Assembly (NCBI RefSeq): GCF_019331735.1
Contig: NZ_JAHBBH010000012.1
Span: forward strand, 21,508-85,507
Length of the DNA: 64,000 nucleotides
DNA from: Bifidobacterium miconis
GTDB taxonomy: Bacteria > Actinomycetota > Actinomycetes > Actinomycetales > Bifidobacteriaceae
Direction: 5' to 3'
Part shown: positions 1 through 11,949 of the stretch, piece after piece
How the letters are laid out: every line of letters begins with the position of its first letter
Position numbering within the stretch: the first letter of the stretch is position 1
Translations under genes and position numbers: made by a program
The notes under the pieces: generated by a model
Seen by the model: only the letters and a program-made list of their open reading frames with translations
The model's database searches: none
What the model was told of the DNA's origin: nothing

Positions 1-583
1 ACACGGTCGCCGGATCGGTGCCGCCGAGGTCGACGATCGCGATCTGGCGTGAGCTGGACGACATCGTGGTCTTGATCGTCGCCTTGCCTTCGCCGCACAC
101 CACGCGCGTCCACATGTCCGATTCCTTGAACGGCACGTCGTTCGACTGATCGTCGGCAGACGAGCCTTCGTTGTTCGCCGCGACGACTTCCGTCGACAGC
201 GTCGTCCAATCGTCCAGTCCGGTCACGCGCGCGTATGATTCGCCGTTGATCCAGCCGTTCACGTCCTTGCTGGAGCCGAGCGCGACGCACACTTCGCCGC
301 CGCCCGACGACGTCACGGTGAACGTGGCGGAGTCGTCGACCAACGGCAGCACGCCGGGGTCGGTGGCGATGTAGTGGACGCCCCGCACCGAACCGCGTGC
401 GGTAATCTCGCTGCTCGGCTTCCAGATCGTCGCATTGAACAGGCCCAAAACGATGCAGGTCACGGCCAGCAGGCCGAAGACGGGCGTCACGAGTCCGCGC
501 ATGATCCACGCACGGCGGGAAGGCGACATGCCCTTCTCTCCGTCCGCATGTTCTTGCTGAGGTTCTTGTTCGTTCGCAGTCAT
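1..583 (-). CDS. Conserved membrane-anchored protein, partial (C-terminus beyond window)
   Basis: The frame opens with ATG at 583 and stays open to the left window edge, giving 194 residues. It starts with a short acidic, Gln/Glu-rich cytoplasmic stretch, then one hydrophobic segment around residues 27-50, then an extracytoplasmic region rich in Ser, Thr and Asp with two Cys. This is a type II or signal-anchor topology. I do not recognise a family; the layout resembles conserved hypothetical actinobacterial membrane proteins. It is divergent from the FKBP lipoprotein gene, with a 90-bp shared promoter region. Function unknown. Confidence 0.7.
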   Translation of the reverse strand, partial: MTANEQEPQQEHADGEKGMSPSRRAWIMRGLVTPVFGLLAVTCIVLGLFNATIWKPSSEITARGSVRGVHYIATDPGVLPLVDDSATFTVTSSGGGEVCVALGSSKDVNGWINGESYARVTGLDDWTTLSTEVVAANNEGSSADDQSNDVPFKESDMWTRVVCGEGKATIKTTMSSSSRQIAIVDLGGTDPATV

Positions 584-673
584 ATCCAGACCATTCTACA
601 ATCCTGCTCGTGAAGAGTGTGGGGATGCGGCTGAACGCGCGGCAAATCAAGGTTTGGCGCTAGGGTGGTGCCT

Positions 674-1702
674 ATGCGCAATACGACAACATCCAAGCAT
701 TTCCGCAACGTTCTGGCCGGCGTGTGCGCGCTGGGCCTGTGCCTGGCGTTCGGCGCGTGCGGCTCGTCCAACTCGTCGTCCAAGGACTCCTCGAACGGCT
801 CGTCCTCGTCTTCCTCCTCCGATTCGTCCTCCAAGGACTCGTCGTCTTCGTCGTCCGGCGACACGTCCTCGCTCAAGGACCTCGACCAGATCTCCGGCGT
901 CACGGCCACGGGCGAGCTCGGCAAGAAGCCGACCATCAAGCTCGCGAGCACGCCGATGACCGTCGCGAACAACTCCTATGCGGTGCTGCAGGAGGGCAAC
1001 GGCAAGACCGTCGAGGCCGACGACCGCGTGTGCGTGCAAGGCATCGCGATCAACGTCAAGGACGGCTCCCAGCTCATGAGCACGTGGGAGAAGAACACGC
1101 CCGACTGCTCGTGGGACATGACCAGCTCGAGCCTCGCCGCGGCGTACAAGGAGCTGTTCCTCAAGCAGAAGGTCAACTCGACCGTCGCGTTCGGCGTGAA
1201 CGACTCCAACTCGTCGGGCACGTCGTACATCATGGCGCTCACGATCGTCTCCACGTCGAAGGACTACACGAAGGCCACCGGCGACGAGGTCACGGACGTG
1301 CCGTCGAACCTGCCGAAGGTGACGCGCGCCAAGGACGGCAAGCCGTCGATCACGATGAACGGGTACAAGGGCAACGGCAAGAAGCTGCTCGCGCAGACGC
1401 TCATCAAGGGCTCCGGCAAGAAGCTCACCAACAGCATGACCGCGAAGGTCAAGTACACGGGCTGGCTGCTCGACGGCACCCAGTTCGACTCCTCGTGGGA
1501 CAAGGACACGACCTTCGACGCGGACCTGTCCGACAGCGGCCAGATCATCCAAGGCTGGAAGGATGGCCTGATCGGCCAGACGGTCGGCTCGCAGGTGCTG
1601 ATCGTGATCCCTCCGGACCTCGGCTACGGTTCCACCGCCACCGGCTCGATCCCGGCGAATTCGACGCTCGTGTTCGTGGTGGACATTCTCGCCGCGTACT
1701 GA
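674..1702 (+). CDS. FKBP-type peptidyl-prolyl cis-trans isomerase lipoprotein
   Basis: Predicted extracytoplasmic prolyl isomerase and folding factor. The N-terminus is a signal peptide ending in a lipobox (FGAC, then GSS), so the protein should be lipidated on Cys and membrane-anchored. A Ser/Asp/Lys-rich spacer of about 50 residues follows. The last ~95 residues are a typical FKBP domain (VKYTGWLLDGTQFDSSW; IIQGWKDGLIGQ; IPPDLGYG; IPANSTLVFVVDIL). The middle region (VLQEGNGKTVEADDRVCVQG) looks like a second, degenerate FKBP module, so the protein is probably two-module. Start: ATG 674 with an AGGG stretch 8-9 bases upstream is preferred over GTG 665. A strong terminator follows. Confidence 0.9.
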   Translation: MRNTTTSKHFRNVLAGVCALGLCLAFGACGSSNSSSKDSSNGSSSSSSSDSSSKDSSSSSSGDTSSLKDLDQISGVTATGELGKKPTIKLASTPMTVANNSYAVLQEGNGKTVEADDRVCVQGIAINVKDGSQLMSTWEKNTPDCSWDMTSSSLAAAYKELFLKQKVNSTVAFGVNDSNSSGTSYIMALTIVSTSKDYTKATGDEVTDVPSNLPKVTRAKDGKPSITMNGYKGNGKKLLAQTLIKGSGKKLTNSMTAKVKYTGWLLDGTQFDSSWDKDTTFDADLSDSGQIIQGWKDGLIGQTVGSQVLIVIPPDLGYGSTATGSIPANSTLVFVVDILAAY

Positions 1703-1758
1703 TCGGTGTCTGGCCGGCAGGCACTGGCCGGCGGGCAATCGCTAGAGGGCACAACGGC

Positions 1759-1794
1759 AAAAAGGGAATCGGCTTGCGGCCGGTTCCCTTTTTT
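1759..1794. terminator. Rho-independent terminator, probably bidirectional
   Basis: Stem AAGGGAA.CGGC / GCCG.TTCCCTT around a short loop, flanked by A5 on one side and T6 on the other. It lies between the convergent FKBP and nucS genes and can serve both. Confidence 0.85.
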
Positions 1795-1844
1795 GATGCG
1801 GTTGTTCGTGTGGGCTCGCGCGCGGTTGCCGCGCACGCCCACGC

Positions 1845-2639
1845 TCAGAACAGGCGCAGCGAATCGTCCTCGACGCCGCGCATCTCGTCGTAGTCGAGGA
1901 TCAGGCACTCGAAGCCGCGGTCCTCGGCCAGCACGCGCGCCTGCGGCGTGATGGTCTGCGCGGCGAAGATGCCGCGCACCGGGGCGAGCAACGGGTCGCG
2001 ATTGAGCAGCTTGCAGTAGCGCGTCAGCTGCTCCACGCCGTCGATGCCGCCGTGCCGCTTGATCTCGATCGCCACGTGCATGCCGCTCGCGTCGGTGGCC
2101 ATGATGTCGACCGGGCCGATCGCGGTCGGATACTCGCGGCGCACGAGCTTTGCGCCCTCGCCGATACGCGTGATCTGCTGCGCGAGATAGCGCTGCAGGT
2201 GATCCTCGACGCCGTCCTTGACGAGTCCCGGATCCTCGCCCAGATCGTACGTGTCGTCCGAATACACGCGGTACAGCGCGACTTCGAGGATGTCACTCGA
2301 CTTGTCCGCGGACACGCGCAGGAGCTTGGTCGGCGTGAGCTCGGACGGGTCCTTGCCGACTACCGGGGCGACGTCGTCTGCATCCGTGGTATCGGCATCG
2401 TCCGAAACGCTCGCAATGGCTCCGTCCGAGGCGCTCTCGTCGTCGGCAACGGCATCCGGCACGATTTCGCGGATCGTGCACGGCGCGGCCATCCAGTTGA
2501 GCGGCTTGTACGAACCGAGTTCGGAGAAAATCAGCAGGCTGTTGTCGGCCTTGATCAGCAGCACGCGCTTGGCCGGCGGCAGCGAGGCGGTCAGACGACC
2601 GGAGTATTCGGCGGAGCAGTCAGCAACAATAATTCGCAC
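1845..2639 (-). CDS. nucS: Endonuclease NucS (mismatch-specific)
   Basis: Actinobacterial and archaeal endonuclease family that cuts mismatched DNA in non-canonical mismatch repair and is recruited by the sliding clamp. The product begins VRIIVADCSAEYSGRL, the usual family N-terminus. The C-terminal nuclease domain shows GPVDIMATD, then VAIEIKRHGGIDGVEQLTRY, matching the conserved nuclease core (D, then E-x-K). Length 264 aa is close to the family norm of ~230, enlarged by an Asp/Ala/Ser-rich insertion near the middle. GTG 2639 is chosen because it matches the family start; a hexamer TACAGT lies 8 bases upstream, so the mRNA may be leaderless. ATG 2657 is an alternative. It follows atpC as in other actinobacteria, separated by a terminator. 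Confidence 0.88.
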   Translation of the reverse strand: MRIIVADCSAEYSGRLTASLPPAKRVLLIKADNSLLIFSELGSYKPLNWMAAPCTIREIVPDAVADDESASDGAIASVSDDADTTDADDVAPVVGKDPSELTPTKLLRVSADKSSDILEVALYRVYSDDTYDLGEDPGLVKDGVEDHLQRYLAQQITRIGEGAKLVRREYPTAIGPVDIMATDASGMHVAIEIKRHGGIDGVEQLTRYCKLLNRDPLLAPVRGIFAAQTITPQARVLAEDRGFECLILDYDEMRGVEDDSLRLF

Positions 2640-2784
2640 GTCGCAACACTGTAGCATGACCCGCGTGGCAGATACCGCTCCCTGAGACCACGCCACCAAG
2701 CGAAAACCGCCACTGCGTCCCCTGCCATACGGCGCGCCCCGCCGCCCGAATCGACTGCACACCTGCACGGTACGCATGACGAAA

Positions 2785-2816
2785 ACAGCCTCCCCGCATT
2801 ATGCGAAGGAGGCTGT
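2785..2816 (-). terminator. Terminator of the ATP synthase operon
   Basis: Perfect 9-bp stem ACAGCCTCC / GGAGGCTGT followed on the minus strand by T4. It lies 25 bases past the atpC stop codon. Confidence 0.85.
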
Positions 2817-2840
2817 CAACATACGCGAGCCGAGCGAAAA

Positions 2841-3148
2841 CTACTCGGCGGCGACGTCCGTACCGGAGGTGCGGACCACGTCGCGACCGCGTTCGACCGC
2901 GACGGTGAGCTTGTTCGAGTCGAAGGAGATGAATCCGTCAGTGACCTCGAACACGTGGCGTTCGCCGGCCGGGTCGACCACGGTGAGCGAACCGCCCTTG
3001 ATGACGGTCAGCACCGGCTCGTGGTCGGCCAGAATGCCCATCTCGCCTTCGGAGGCGGGGATGGTCACCGACTTCGCCTCGCCGTGCCACACCGGGTGGT
3101 CAGCGGCGACGATATTCACCTGCATCAAGGTCTTTGAGGATCCGGCCA

Positions 3149-3149
<1 letters not shown>
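2841..3149 (-). CDS. atpC: ATP synthase F1 epsilon subunit
   Basis: Central-stalk subunit that couples rotation to catalysis and can inhibit ATP hydrolysis. Only the N-terminal beta-sandwich domain is present (VNIVAADHPVWHGEAKSVTI; GEMGILADHEPVLTVIKGG). At 102 aa it lacks the two-helix C-terminal arm of longer epsilon subunits, as is usual in bifidobacteria. The ATG overlaps the atpD stop by one base (TGATG), implying translational coupling; GTG 3152 is an alternative start. Last gene of the operon, followed by a terminator. Confidence 0.95.
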
Positions 3150-5567
<2,418 letters not shown>

Positions 5568-5570
5568 GGG

Positions 5571-7250
<1,680 letters not shown>

Positions 7251-7341
7251 GATCACTCCTTGTTGTTATTGGTAAATCTGTGGGATCCTGCCGGCCGTCC
7301 GTGGTGTTCGGGCACGTTCGGATTCGACGGGATATTCGTCG

Positions 7342-8169
7342 TCAGGCGCTGGCCTGAACGGTGCGGTTCAAATGCTGGAGCTGCGCGACCACCGTGTTGT
7401 CGGTGACCTCGTCGCCCACCTGGACGCGCATGCCGCCGATCACGGACGGATCGACGACCGAATTGATGTGCACCGGGCGGCCGACCTTCTTCGTGTAGAT
7501 CGCGGTGAGCTTCTTGATCTGCTCGAGCTTGAGCGGCGTGGCGGTGGTCACGGTGACCATCGACTCGCCCATGTGGCGCGAGAACTTGTTGATCAGCCAC
7601 TGCACGGTCTGCAGGTAGCGACGGTTGCGCAGGTTGCAGGTCGCGTGTTCGGCGAGGCGCTTGGTGACCTTGTTGAGATCGCTGGAGCCGATCAGGCTGT
7701 TGAGCAGCTTGGTGCGGGCCTCGGCGGGCGCGCTGTCGTCGGACAGCTCGGAGCGCAGGACCGGCATGCCGATCAGCGCCGAATGCAGTTCGGCCAGTTC
7801 GATCGACACCTGCAGGGTGGTGCCGGTGGCGTCCGCGTAGTACATCATGCCGTCCACGCCGAAGTCCTCCACGGCGTTGGCGATGTCGGACACGCGGCTC
7901 CAACGGCGACCGACCAGATCGGTCATGATCTCCATCGTCATCGGATGCGCCTGACCACCGATCAGGGTGTTCAGCACGGCGACCTTGTCCGCCACCGGGC
8001 GCGACGGGTCGGTGAGCGCGCGTTCAAGCTGGACGTTGTGATCGAGCACGTTGGTCAGCGAGAACAGTTCGTTCCCGATGCGCCATGCGTCCAGACCGGA
8101 CTCGCGCAGCTTGGGTGCCAGCGAGTCACGTGAGACGCGATCGGCGATGCGCGATGCTTCTCCTCGCAT
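7342..8169 (-). CDS. atpH: ATP synthase F1 delta subunit
   Basis: Peripheral-stalk subunit joining F1 to the b subunits. 275 aa, about 100 more than the typical delta subunit, as in other actinobacteria where an N-terminal helical region is added. The conserved C-terminal domain is present ([38 protein letters not shown]). A strong ribosome site (GGGAGGTG) precedes ATG 8169. Confidence 0.95.
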   Translation of the reverse strand: MRGEASRIADRVSRDSLAPKLRESGLDAWRIGNELFSLTNVLDHNVQLERALTDPSRPVADKVAVLNTLIGGQAHPMTMEIMTDLVGRRWSRVSDIANAVEDFGVDGMMYYADATGTTLQVSIELAELHSALIGMPVLRSELSDDSAPAEARTKLLNSLIGSSDLNKVTKRLAEHATCNLRNRRYLQTVQWLINKFSRHMGESMVTVTTATPLKLEQIKKLTAIYTKKVGRPVHINSVVDPSVIGGMRVQVGDEVTDNTVVAQLQHLNRTVQASA

Positions 8170-8251
8170 TGGTCACCTCCCTTTCCTTGACGTTTGCGTT
8201 GTTGCGTGACGTATGTGACGTGCGTTACTGACGTGACGGACGGTCACCGCG

Positions 8252-8776
8252 TCACTTCTTGTCGGAGTCCATCTCGTCGAGCAGATTGTCGATCATGCTC
8301 GACTGCACGTCCGCGTCCTCGAGCTTGGAGCCGAGGATCTTGCCCGCAAGGGCAGCGGCGAGCGTGCCGACTTCGCCCTTGAGGCTGACCATGGCCTGAC
8401 GGTGCTGCGACTCGATGGAGCGCTGCGCGTTGGCGGTGATCTGCGCCGCGTCGGATTCGGCGCGGGAGCGGGCGTCGGCGATGATGTGCGAGGCTTCGGC
8501 GCGGGCGTCGTCGCGGATCTTGGAGGCTTCCACGCGGGCGTTGCTCAGCTGGGCCTCATACTTGGCCTTCGCTTCGTCAGCGTCCTTCTTGGCCTGTTCG
8601 GCCTTGGCGATGTTGCCTTCGATCTTTGCCGCACGCTCGTCGAAGATCGCATTGAACTTCGGCAGGAAGAACTTGTAGAAGAACAGCGCAACGATGACAA
8701 GGATGATCAGGGACCACACAATGTCATAGGTCTCGGGGATGAACAGATCGATTCCGCCTTCTGCCAGTGTCATCAT
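8252..8776 (-). CDS. atpF: ATP synthase Fo b subunit
   Basis: Membrane-anchored peripheral stalk. 174 aa; one N-terminal transmembrane helix (YDIVWSLIILVIVALFFYKF, ~18-37), then a long charged Ala/Glu/Lys coiled coil. AAAGGAGGG lies just before ATG 8776; the second ATG at 8773 is equally possible. The 82-bp gap to atpH contains several TGACG repeats of unknown meaning. Confidence 0.95.
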   Translation of the reverse strand: MMTLAEGGIDLFIPETYDIVWSLIILVIVALFFYKFFLPKFNAIFDERAAKIEGNIAKAEQAKKDADEAKAKYEAQLSNARVEASKIRDDARAEASHIIADARSRAESDAAQITANAQRSIESQHRQAMVSLKGEVGTLAAALAGKILGSKLEDADVQSSMIDNLLDEMDSDKK

Positions 8777-8832
8777 GAAGCCCTCCTTTCATTGTTGGAC
8801 ATGGATCGTTGTTTCGTGCGTTCGCCCGATGC

Positions 8833-9192
<360 letters not shown>

Positions 9193-10005
9193 TCACTCCT
9201 CCGGGAAGCTCAGGTTGATGTACACGGTCGACAGGATCGCGAACACGTACGCCTGGAGGAACGCGACGAAGGCCTCGAAGCAGGTCATCGCGAAGCCGCC
9301 GGCGAACCACAGCGCGCCCACCGGGACGCCCTGCAGCTTGCTGGCCGCGTCGACCATCCAGTACTGCGCGAACGCGAGGCAGGTGGCGACCATGAGGTGG
9401 CCGGAGACCATGTTCGCGAAGAGTCGGATCGTCAGCGAGGCCGGACGGATGACGAGCAGCTCGAGGATGTTGATCGGCGCGAGCAGGATGTAGACAGGCC
9501 ACGGCACGCCCGGCGTGAACAGCTCGTGGCGCAGGTAATGGCCGAGGCCCTGCGAGCGGGCGGCGGCGATCCAGTACTGCGCCATCGTCCACAGCGCGAA
9601 CACGAGCGGCATGACGACGGTCGCGGTGGCGGCCATGTTCATGCCCGGCACGATGCCGCACAGGTTGAACACGAAGATCGTGAAGAACAGCGTGGTGATC
9701 ATCGGCACGTAGCGCTTGCCGCGGGTCTCGCCCATGATGTCATAGACGATCTTGTCGCGCACGAAGTCGAGGCCCATTTCGACGACGCCCTGCCAGCGGC
9801 CGGGGATCAGCTTGGCGCGGCTGGCGGTCACGCCGAGCACGGCGAGCAGCACGATCGTGGCGACGATGCGGATGAGAATGATGCGATTGATCGCGAACGG
9901 AGTGCCCTGGAACAGGATCTCCGGAGGAAGGAAGTCATCGACCGACGGAAGATGCGCGCCCGTCTCGGCCGCCAACAGCATACCGGTGCCGAATGAACCG
10001 ACCAT
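9193..10005 (-). CDS. atpB: ATP synthase Fo a subunit
   Basis: Stator channel subunit of Fo. 270 aa with five or six membrane segments; the essential Arg sits in the conserved helix (ASLTIRLFANMVSGHL). ATG 10005 is chosen since GGAGG is 7 bases upstream; GTG 10011 would overlap the ribosome site. First gene of the operon atpBEFHAGDC. A possible -10 (TAAACT, minus strand, 10043-10038) lies ~35 bases upstream. No atpI-like gene precedes it. Confidence 0.95.
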   Translation of the reverse strand: MVGSFGTGMLLAAETGAHLPSVDDFLPPEILFQGTPFAINRIILIRIVATIVLLAVLGVTASRAKLIPGRWQGVVEMGLDFVRDKIVYDIMGETRGKRYVPMITTLFFTIFVFNLCGIVPGMNMAATATVVMPLVFALWTMAQYWIAAARSQGLGHYLRHELFTPGVPWPVYILLAPINILELLVIRPASLTIRLFANMVSGHLMVATCLAFAQYWMVDAASKLQGVPVGALWFAGGFAMTCFEAFVAFLQAYVFAILSTVYINLSFPEE

Positions 10006-10515
10006 AATCACGCCTCCTGCTTCTTGATTCCGGTGTCAGTTTAGCCCAAGGGGTGGGGCGAATGTGACGCTCCGGTTACCTCCGTCTCCCCGATTTCAGG
10101 GTCTGCGCAGCGCGGCTTGGAGTCGACGTTGTGCATTCGACTCCGAATGGCTGTGTGTGATTATTAGCCCGTGTTCGGACAAATCCGGCGATTGTTGGAA
10201 ACCTGCCATTCCGCCGGCGTTTCGCATCGGCACGATTATCGGACATCCGCCTGTCATATGTCTTGTTAACGCTCACAGTCAAGGCAATGGAGCATGGCCG
10301 CCGCAGTTCGCCACTCGGTCATCCGCCCGTCCACTTCGTGGACATACGGGACGTCCGCCCCGCGGACACACATGCGTCCATTCCGCGGACATCCGCACGT
10401 ACGAACACCGGAACGTGCGGCAGCCGGCCCGTGTTTCACGCCGTGCATGCATCAGCCGCGCACTCGCCGGCAGCGCAGCCGCCGCACGGCGCCCACGCGC
10501 GGCAATCGCACGCAG
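10006..10515. other. 510-bp gene-free region upstream of atpB, downstream of metA
   Basis: No credible gene on either strand. It must contain the ATP synthase promoter and the end of the metA transcript. It holds a phased set of three short inverted repeats (listed separately) and a looser GACAT/ATGTC pair near 10241-10261. Confidence 0.6.
10329..10392. repeat. Three phased 17-bp inverted repeats
   Basis: Three units at 10329-10345, 10353-10369 and 10376-10392 read GTCCACTTCGTGGACAT, GTCCGCCCCGCGGACAC and GTCCATTCCGCGGACAT. Each is a GTCCnC..GnGGAC dyad, spaced 24 and 23 bases apart. The second unit keeps pairing when bases change (CAC/GTG to CGC/GCG). They could be operators bound by a multimeric regulator or a repeated hairpin in the metA 3' region. 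No T-tract follows. Confidence 0.6.
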
Positions 10516-11556
10516 TCAGCTGGCGATCACGCCGTAGCCGTCGTGCACGAACGGCGCGAACCCGTCCTTGCGCGGGGAACCCGGCTCGTGACGGATCGAA
10601 CGGTCCGTGCCGAGACGCTTCTCGCGACGCAGCTGCGGCACTTCGGTCAGGTCGTACGGCGTGGTCTGGTACACCCAGTTCAGCCAGTTGCGCCACAGCA
10701 GGTTGCCGTGCGCGCGCCAGCTGAACAGCGGTTCGAGCGACGGGTCGTCGTGCGGGAAGTAGTTCTTCGGGAACGGCACGTTCGTCATGCCCTTGTTCAT
10801 GTCGCGCTCGTACTCCTCGGCGAGCGTGTACTTGCCGTACTCCCAGTGGCCGAGCGCGAACACCTCGGAGAAATCGCGCGTGGCGATCAGGCCGGGGCCG
10901 GACTGCGGACCCCACGTGAGGATCTGCAGGTCGCGGTTCGCGCGCACGTCGTCCTCGTTCACGCCGGCGAGGCGCGAGTGCGGCTGCAGCGCGATCTCGT
11001 CGAAGCCGTTCGTCAGGAAACAGTACTCGTCCTGCAGGTACTGCGGGAACACGCCGAAGATCTTCTGCGGATAGTCGATCTTGCGCACGCCGTAGCGGTA
11101 GTTGAGCGCGCCCATCGCGCCCCAGCACAGGTACATGGTCGAGAACACGTGCGTGGACGCCCAGTCGAGGATGCGCTTGAACTCGTCCCAGTAGTCGACC
11201 TCCTCGAACGGCATGTGCTCGACCGGCGCGCCGGTGACGACGAAGCCGTCGTAGTAGTTGTCCTTGAACGCGTCGAGCGTCTCGTAGAACTTGAGCAGAT
11301 GGTCGGCGGAGACATGCGTGGCCTCGTGCGTGGAGGTCTTCATGAAGTCGATCTCGACCTGCAGCGGGGACTTCGAGATGAGTCGCAGCAGCTGCGTCTC
11401 CGTCTCGATCTTCTTGGGCATGAGGTTCAGGATCACCAGCTTGAGCGGACGCACGCGCTGGCGCTCCGCTTCGGGCTTCTCGAGCGCGAAGATGCGCTCC
11501 GATTCGAGGATGGCACGGGCCGGCAGGCCGCTGGGGATCTTGATAGGCATACCCAT
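10516..11556 (-). CDS. metA: Homoserine O-acyltransferase (MetA family)
   Basis: Activates homoserine with acetyl or succinyl from the CoA thioester, the first committed step of methionine synthesis. 346 aa, glutamine amidotransferase-like fold of the MetA family: MPIKIPSGLPA start, catalytic Cys in LCWGAMG, His and Glu in ALGHWEYG. Sequence reading alone does not settle acetyl versus succinyl preference. The start is ATG 11556 or ATG 11550 (MPIKIP); the latter matches most family members. It is a single gene with the tRNA gene divergent. Confidence 0.93.
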   Translation of the reverse strand: MGMPIKIPSGLPARAILESERIFALEKPEAERQRVRPLKLVILNLMPKKIETETQLLRLISKSPLQVEIDFMKTSTHEATHVSADHLLKFYETLDAFKDNYYDGFVVTGAPVEHMPFEEVDYWDEFKRILDWASTHVFSTMYLCWGAMGALNYRYGVRKIDYPQKIFGVFPQYLQDEYCFLTNGFDEIALQPHSRLAGVNEDDVRANRDLQILTWGPQSGPGLIATRDFSEVFALGHWEYGKYTLAEEYERDMNKGMTNVPFPKNYFPHDDPSLEPLFSWRAHGNLLWRNWLNWVYQTTPYDLTEVPQLRREKRLGTDRSIRHEPGSPRKDGFAPFVHDGYGVIAS

Positions 11557-11720
11557 TATTATGGCAACATCCCGCCGACGGGATGCCGGGCGCGTTATTC
11601 TTCCGCGTTATGACAGGCTATCAATCCACGTTCTCTCCCCGTTCTCCGATCGCGACACGCCGATTTGACATATGCTCATTCACCGGTAAATTAGATTGAG
11701 CTGTCTGAATGACAAGCCGT

Positions 11721-11797
11721 CGCGGGGTGGAGCAGCTCGGTAGCTCGCTGGGCTCATAACCCAGAGGTCCATGGTTCAAATCCATGCCCCGCTACCA
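11721..11797 (+). tRNA. Initiator tRNA-fMet (CAT)
   Basis: 77-nt cloverleaf with encoded CCA. The anticodon loop is CTCATAA. Two initiator hallmarks are visible: a non-pairing first acceptor position (C1 opposite T72) and three consecutive G-C pairs next to the anticodon loop (GGG/CCC). T-arm GGTTCAAATCC. Confidence 0.95.
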
Positions 11798-11802
11798 ACC
11801 GA

Positions 11803-11835
11803 AAGGCTGGGAATCGCAAGGTTCCCAGCCTTTTT
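11803..11835. terminator. Terminator after tRNA-fMet
   Basis: Stem AAAGGCTGGGAA / TTCCCAGCCTTT followed by T residues on the plus strand; it may also work for the convergent surface-protein gene. Confidence 0.85.
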
Positions 11836-11949
11836 CGTTATCTTCGCCATCCAGCGGCCCGGAAACCGGATCATAGGGATTATCGGCCAAAAAACGGGGT
11901 TCATAGGAATACCACCCGCCGCCGCAATCGGGCAGACCACGGCGCACGA

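Noticed and set aside
724..1893. 389-codon frame overlapping the FKBP gene
   Set aside because: Out-of-frame shadow with Arg/Gln-rich nonsense composition; the FKBP frame has signal peptide and domain.
8204..8253. Repeated TGACG words between atpF and atpH
   Set aside because: Irregular spacing inside a short operon gap; could be chance in a GC-rich genome.
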